Below, one piece after another: positions 6,442 to 10,652 of a stretch of DNA of 10,652 nucleotides. The first letter of the stretch is position 1; every line of letters starts with the position of its first letter. A program made the translations under genes and the position numbers. The notes below the pieces were generated by a model, which had not been told where the DNA came from, ran no database searches, and saw nothing but the letters and a program-made list of their open reading frames with translations. Source of the DNA: Gammaproteobacteria bacterium GWE2_37_16 (GTDB taxonomy: Bacteria > Pseudomonadota > Gammaproteobacteria > UBA9339). The stretch is from contig MGXG01000034.1 in the NCBI GenBank assembly GCA_001801285.1, forward strand, positions 1-10,652. The letters run 5' to 3'.

Positions 6442-8355
6442 ATGCAACAAAATAACAAAACTAAACAGTTTACTCGTGGTGGACAGATCACTTTCCACAA
6501 TTTAAGAATGCTGTTTCAGATCAATAAGATAGTAGTAAAAGTTTATTTACTTTCCTTGATAATACTAACTATTGCTATTGCTTGGGCTATCACGCCGCAT
6601 GAGATTTTCCTATCCGCCTATTATTGGTGTTATTCGCAAATTAGCCCAGTTTGGGAATTACTTGGACATGCCACCAAACCCTTTGCCGTGCTTTATCATG
6701 GCGAAATCTATTTAGAAACTCCGAAGACTTTTTTAGGGGAATGGCGTTTAGTAGAAAATGCTTATGCGATTATCAATTATTTGATAGCTGCTGGAGTTAT
6801 CGCAGCTTTTTTAAGTTTTTTTATTACTGCCTGGTTTGTGAAATGGCTAACGGGGCAGGGTGAAAAACAAACCGCCAATCACTATGTGCGAGGTTCTATT
6901 TTGGATAGCGCTGAGAACGTGGCTAGAATGATTAAAAAGGATGGTTTAGCTTCAGATATTTTCATCGATAATATGCCGCTGATTCGCGGCACGGAAACGC
7001 AACATATTTTATCGCATGGCACAACAGGTAGCGGTAAAACCCAGCTCATCATGAAGTTTTTAGATGCTTTACGTAAACGCGGAGATAAAGTCATACTCTA
7101 TGACAAAGGCTGCACTTACACCACTTGCTTTTATCAAGCGGGTATCGACAAAATCCTCAATCCTTTTGATGTAAGATGTGAAAATTGGGATTTATGGCAG
7201 GAAGCTTTAGAAGCACCAGATTTTGAAAACATGGCAGAAAGTCTGATTCCGATGCACGGCGAAACTGATCCGTTTTGGGTCAATGCTGCGCGGACCATTT
7301 TCGGCAGTGCAGCTTTTACTATGCAGGATGATAAAGATCGCAGTTTGGATAAATTGTTAAAACTGATTTTAACTTCAGAGTTAAAAGAATTAGAAAAATA
7401 CCTCGCTGGCACGGAAGCAGCAACCTTAGCCAGCGATAAAATCGAAAAAACTGCTATTTCGATTCGTTCAGTGATTACCACGTATTTAAAGTCTTTACGG
7501 TTTTTAGAAGGCTTAGAGCAAAGTGAAAAACCTAAATTCTCCATCCGTGACTGGATTCATAACGAAGAGGATAAAGGCTGGTTGTTTTTGTCTTCCAATA
7601 CGGAACAGCACGCTTCCTTAAGACCATTACTCTCCATGTGGTTTGCCATGGCATCGATCACTATGCTGAGTCTGCCGGAAAATCGCGAGCGAAGGATTTG
7701 GTTTATATGTGATGAATTGCCAAGCTTACATAAATTACCTCAACTTTCAGAAACTATTGCTGAAGCGCGTAAATTCGGTGGTTGCTTTGTGTTAGGCATG
7801 CAAAGCTATGCGCAATTAGAAAAAGTCTATGGCAGAAATGCTGCGCGCGAAATCTTTGATCTTTTAAATACTCGGTTTTTTTTCAGAAGCCCCAGTGCCG
7901 ATTTAGCCAAACTAGTTTCCCAAGAACTAGGGGAGCAGGAAGTTGAAGATATGCGCGAAAACTATTCCTATGGCGCCAATACCATTCGTGATGGCGTTTC
8001 GATTGGTGCCCAGCAAATGACGAAACCCATCGTGGTCTATCCGCAAATTATGGAATTGCCGGATATGCAATGTTATCTAAGGTTACCAGCTCAATATCCA
8101 GTTACGCTTTTGGAATTACAACTTGAAATGCGCAAAAGAAAAGAAGTGGGCTTTTTAAAACGTAATTTAAAACTAAATCCAGAAATTGAAGAAGGGGTGC
8201 AGCAGGCGGAAGGGAAGGCATTAAAAGCTAAGGTACAGAAAGTTAAGCCGCAAGAAACGCAACAGGAAACACAGCAAAAAACACAAAGCGATAATAGCTT
8301 AATGCCACCCTTGCCAGTAATACCCAAAAACAGCGATAAAACGTTAGATATGTAA
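6442..8355 (+). CDS. traD: TraD, F-type coupling protein (VirD4-like hexameric ATPase)
   Basis: The 637-residue protein follows F TraD motif by motif. The N-terminus has GGQITFHNLRMLFQIN (13-28), then two transmembrane segments (about 34-52 and 107-132) around a periplasmic loop. The P-loop is G193-TTGSGK-T200, followed by a conserved ILNPFDVRCENWDLW stretch, KIEKTAISIRSV, and the Walker B strand IWFICDELPSLHKLP with Asp424-Glu425. EARKFGGCFVLGMQSYAQLE and NTRFFFRSPS follow. TraD sits at the inner membrane, binds the relaxosome and drives DNA and TraI into the channel. It is shorter than F TraD (717): the tail after about 590 is only some 45 residues, Gln/Lys-rich, with an ETQQ repeat. In F the long tail contacts TraM, so relaxosome docking may differ. 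No clear ribosome site precedes the ATG at 6442, and the upstream leader repeat may matter for its translation. Confidence 0.97.
   Translation: MQQNNKTKQFTRGGQITFHNLRMLFQINKIVVKVYLLSLIILTIAIAWAITPHEIFLSAYYWCYSQISPVWELLGHATKPFAVLYHGEIYLETPKTFLGEWRLVENAYAIINYLIAAGVIAAFLSFFITAWFVKWLTGQGEKQTANHYVRGSILDSAENVARMIKKDGLASDIFIDNMPLIRGTETQHILSHGTTGSGKTQLIMKFLDALRKRGDKVILYDKGCTYTTCFYQAGIDKILNPFDVRCENWDLWQEALEAPDFENMAESLIPMHGETDPFWVNAARTIFGSAAFTMQDDKDRSLDKLLKLILTSELKELEKYLAGTEAATLASDKIEKTAISIRSVITTYLKSLRFLEGLEQSEKPKFSIRDWIHNEEDKGWLFLSSNTEQHASLRPLLSMWFAMASITMLSLPENRERRIWFICDELPSLHKLPQLSETIAEARKFGGCFVLGMQSYAQLEKVYGRNAAREIFDLLNTRFFFRSPSADLAKLVSQELGEQEVEDMRENYSYGANTIRDGVSIGAQQMTKPIVVYPQIMELPDMQCYLRLPAQYPVTLLELQLEMRKRKEVGFLKRNLKLNPEIEEGVQQAEGKALKAKVQKVKPQETQQETQQKTQSDNSLMPPLPVIPKNSDKTLDM
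8254..8286 (+). repeat. ETQQ tandem repeat in the traD tail
   Basis: Codons for ETQQ, ETQQ and KTQ follow one another (residues 605-615 of TraD) in near-identical 12-base units, GAAACGCAACAG and GAAACACAGCAA, then AAAACACAA. This looks like slippage expansion in a disordered linker. F TraD also has Gln/Pro-rich repeats in its longer tail. Confidence 0.6.
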
Positions 8356-8360
8356 AATTT

Positions 8361-8382
8361 TTTTAGTATTAAAATACTAAAA
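8361..8382 (+). promoter_or_regulatory. AT-rich perfect palindrome upstream of traI
   Basis: TTTTAGTATT and AATACTAAAA form 10-base perfect arms around two bases (AA). It starts five bases after the traD stop and ends 23 bases before the traI ATG. No T-run follows on the + strand and the stem is nearly all A/T, so terminator function is unlikely. A dimeric repressor site or a promoter element for traI is possible. The symmetry is seen directly; the role is unknown. Confidence 0.45.
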
Positions 8383-8405
8383 CTGCAGCTTTTTGAGGTT
8401 AACAG

Positions 8406-10652
8406 ATGTTTACTGTGAGTCCCATTCGTAGCGCAGAAGGAGCCGCAAAATATTTTGGCAAAGAAGATAACTATTATCTTTCTGAAAAAGATGCCAAAGA
8501 AGCCTCACAGTGGTGGGGTGAAGGAGCGAAACGCTTAAACTTAAACGGTAAAATTGAGCAAGATTCTTTACAAAACTTACTGGAAGGTAAGTTGCCAAAC
8601 GGCAACGTTATTGGTTTGCAAAAAGATGGTACGATTAATCATCGCGCTGGCTTTGATCTTTGTTTTTCTGCACCAAAATCGATTTCTATTTTAGCTTTGG
8701 ATGGCGGCGATGATCGTTTGTATGAAGCGCATGTCAAGGCAGTCAAAGATACTTTAAAGTTTATCGAAAAAGACTGTGCTCAAGCTAAAATCTCACAAAA
8801 TGAGATTATAAGTTTTGAAAATACCGAAAATCTTGCTGTAGCGCTGATAGGACATACCACTTCACGTAAACAAGATTTACAATTACATACCCATTGTTTA
8901 GTGATGAATGCTACCGAAAGGGAAGATGGAAAGTGGCGTGCTTTGGCTTCTAGTAAAACCAAATCCGATGTAGTAAACGGTTTTGCCGAACGCATTTACA
9001 ACAATCAGATTTATTATGGCGTTTTATATAAATCTTTTTTAGCAAGTACTGTAAAAGGTTTAGGTTATGAAATTGAAAACGTTGGCAAGCACGGGCTTTG
9101 GGAAATTAAAGATGTACCTAAAGAAGCACGTGATATTATGTCAAAGCGCCGCAAAGAGATTGAAGTAAAAATTGATAAATTGGGCTATCAATCTTTAAAA
9201 GCCAACGATATTATTACCTTAGATACGAGAGACGAAAAAGATCCTAACCTCAATTTAGAGGAAATTAAAAAAGTTTGGCGACAAGAGCTCAGCAGCGTTG
9301 GGTTTTCTTCTCAAGCATGTATTGAAAAAGTAAGGCAAAGAAACTTAGGACAGAACTTAGGACAATCGTCTATTACCCCAGAAGAAATCAAGCAAAACGC
9401 TAAGGTTGCTGTGCAAGATGCAATTGGGCATTTATCGCAATTTAACCTCAAACTTGATTACAACAAACTCGCCGAAAAATCTCTTGAGTTTGCGATTGGC
9501 ACCAATACCCATGCGGATATTTCGCAAGCTTTGGATAAAGCCATACAAAACCAAAGCTTGATCGCTTTAGATAAAAATCAGTCTACTTTTGTTACCAAAG
9601 AATTGTTGGAAACCGAAAAAGCAATTTTGCATTTAGTTGAAAATGGCAAAAATGCGGCTTCTTTAAAAATTAAGACTCAAGCTTTGGATACGGTAGAAGC
9701 TAAGCAATTTTCTAAAACCGCTGTAGAAATTTTAGAATCCAAAGATCGTTGCGGTTTAGTAGAACATGGCAACATGGATGGAAAGGAATTGATTAAAAGT
9801 CTATTTAGTTTGGCGGAAGCTTCCGGTAAAACTGTACGCATTTTATCCCCAAACCTTGCTATGACGCATGAAGTCAACCAAGACATTCAGCGTCATCCAA
9901 ATTCGCTTTGGCAGTGGTTAGTTGCCCAAGGTAAACCCGAAGTTGGCGTAAGTGTTGCCAAGTTTAATAATGAATATAAGGAAACTTTAGCAACGCCATT
10001 TATGGGATTTCGCAAAGATAAGGATGTGGTTTTAGTAAATAGCGCAGAGATGCTGGGCAATCAAGACTTAAAAAACTTACTAGAATTAACTGAAAAATCC
10101 AATGCCAAGGTGATCTTTTTTAATGACAGCAAGGGAAAGCAAGGGGTAGGGGCAGGTAATCCAATCGAAACACTCAAAGAAGCTGGGATTGCACAACATA
10201 AAGTTAATTCCCCACCCAAATTAGTAAATTATATTCCCGAATTAAAACAGGTAAAGGAAGATAAAGCACGCTTGCAGTTATTGGCACGAACTTACGCGGC
10301 TAAATCAGATCAGGAACGCACTAATACGCTAGTTTTAGCAAGCTCCAAGGCGCAATTAAAATCAACCAACCTAGCAATACGGGAAGAATTAAAACATCAA
10401 GGCAAGCTGAGCCGCATTGAGCAACCAATTACCGTTCTAAATCCAGTTGCACTTTCCAGAACCGAAAGTACGTTAGCAGCGAAATATCAAAAGGATATGG
10501 TGGTGCGGATTTATAAAAACAGCACGCCTGCTGATTGGAAGGTCACGGATATCGATAAACAACGTAATTTAGTAATTTTGCACAATGGTAGCAAACAGCA
10601 GCTTTGGAATCCAAAAACTAGCGATAATTTTACGGTATTTCAACCAGAAACT
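8406..10652 (+). CDS. traI: TraI, MOBF relaxase/helicase (N-terminal 749 residues; 3' end outside window)
   Basis: The frame is open from ATG 8406 to the window end with no stop. GAGG at 8395-8398 is a good ribosome site. The N-terminus is a MOBF relaxase: SPIRSAEGAAKYF places Tyr16 at the F catalytic position, and DNYY gives Tyr23-Tyr24. Further F-like blocks are GFDLCFSAPKSIS (82-94), metal-binding His150, His161 and His163 (the last two in LQLHTHCLV), GLGYEIENVGKHGLWEI and a LDTR stretch. F TraI Tyr17 is Phe17 here. From about residue 310 the sequence matches the inactive helicase-like domain of F TraI. Its P-loop is degenerate (GNMDGK, 455-460) and its Walker B-like strand reads VVLVNSAE (541-548), with Asn where F has Asp. 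The active helicase would lie beyond the window. TraI nicks oriT, stays bound to the 5' end and unwinds the strand for export through TraD. Confidence 0.97.
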   Translation, partial: MFTVSPIRSAEGAAKYFGKEDNYYLSEKDAKEASQWWGEGAKRLNLNGKIEQDSLQNLLEGKLPNGNVIGLQKDGTINHRAGFDLCFSAPKSISILALDGGDDRLYEAHVKAVKDTLKFIEKDCAQAKISQNEIISFENTENLAVALIGHTTSRKQDLQLHTHCLVMNATEREDGKWRALASSKTKSDVVNGFAERIYNNQIYYGVLYKSFLASTVKGLGYEIENVGKHGLWEIKDVPKEARDIMSKRRKEIEVKIDKLGYQSLKANDIITLDTRDEKDPNLNLEEIKKVWRQELSSVGFSSQACIEKVRQRNLGQNLGQSSITPEEIKQNAKVAVQDAIGHLSQFNLKLDYNKLAEKSLEFAIGTNTHADISQALDKAIQNQSLIALDKNQSTFVTKELLETEKAILHLVENGKNAASLKIKTQALDTVEAKQFSKTAVEILESKDRCGLVEHGNMDGKELIKSLFSLAEASGKTVRILSPNLAMTHEVNQDIQRHPNSLWQWLVAQGKPEVGVSVAKFNNEYKETLATPFMGFRKDKDVVLVNSAEMLGNQDLKNLLELTEKSNAKVIFFNDSKGKQGVGAGNPIETLKEAGIAQHKVNSPPKLVNYIPELKQVKEDKARLQLLARTYAAKSDQERTNTLVLASSKAQLKSTNLAIREELKHQGKLSRIEQPITVLNPVALSRTESTLAAKYQKDMVVRIYKNSTPADWKVTDIDKQRNLVILHNGSKQQLWNPKTSDNFTVFQPET
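9342..9365 (+). repeat. 12-base tandem duplication inside traI (NLGQ-NLGQ)
   Basis: AACTTAGGACAG is followed directly by AACTTAGGACAA, giving NLGQNLGQ at residues 313-320. It lies in the linker between the relaxase domain and the vestigial helicase domain, keeps the frame, and looks like a recent slippage duplication in a tolerant linker. Confidence 0.7.

Noticed and set aside
7134..7544. 136-codon open frame on the - strand inside traD
   Set aside because: It lies wholly within traD, whose motifs are unmistakable, has no ribosome site, and its translation shows no recognisable domain. It is a shadow of the sense codons.
8356..8405. oriT or relaxase nic site in the traD-traI gap
   Set aside because: The 50-base gap has one palindrome but no array of direct repeats or nic-like sequence, and in F-type elements oriT normally lies at the other end of the region, near traM.
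1..10652. CRISPR array, tRNA, rRNA or insertion sequence
   Set aside because: No regularly spaced repeats, cloverleaf-like segment, transposase motif or paired terminal inverted repeats were seen.

Overview
The window is a stretch of an F-type conjugative transfer region (type IV secretion, MPF-F, with a MOBF relaxase), all on the + strand. It probably belongs to a plasmid or integrative conjugative element of a gammaproteobacterium. The DNA is clearly AT-rich, with many TTT/AAA/TTA codons. The proteins follow the Escherichia coli F plasmid products closely in motif order and length, so a low-GC gammaproteobacterium (for example Legionellales or Piscirickettsiaceae-like) is a reasonable guess. 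Nothing in the window fixes the species, and nothing shows whether the element is a plasmid or integrated.

Layout: the last codons of traF (1-97); trbB, a periplasmic thioredoxin-fold protein with a CPHC active site (117-677); traH (670-2040); traG (2037-4862); an unrecognised 178-residue membrane protein in the slot where F carries traS (4881-5417); traT, a surface-exclusion lipoprotein (5551-6291); traD, the coupling ATPase (6442-8355); and the first 749 codons of the traI relaxase/helicase, cut by the window end (8406-10652). The order traF-trbB-traH-traG-X-traT-traD-traI is that of F with the accessory genes trbA, artA, traQ, trbJ, trbF and trbH removed.

The genes form one functional chain. 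TraF, TrbB, TraH and the N-terminal half of TraG build and mature the pilus/secretion channel, and TrbB probably handles disulfides in cysteine-rich partners such as TraH. The C-terminal half of TraG, the unknown protein in the traS slot and TraT probably form the mating-stabilisation and exclusion block. TraD brings the nicked DNA, bound to TraI, to the channel.

The first five genes overlap or are tightly packed. From traT onward the spacing opens (133, 150 and 50 bases), and these gaps hold the unexplained structure. A 50-57 base element occurs twice, once before traT and once before traD. It has two conserved blocks (AAATGTTGGAGCA and GATGGAGCTAAA) around a variable middle. Each copy opens with an eight-codon mini-ORF (MLEHYVAV and MLEQNSVA). 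Before traD the mini-ORFs form a stop-start chain ending next to a traD start that lacks a Shine-Dalgarno. There is also a long GC-cored hairpin after traT and a perfect AT-rich palindrome before traI. The two best candidates for undescribed biology are this repeated leader and the Cys/His-tailed membrane protein in the traS slot. No RNA gene, insertion sequence, CRISPR array or oriT was seen.
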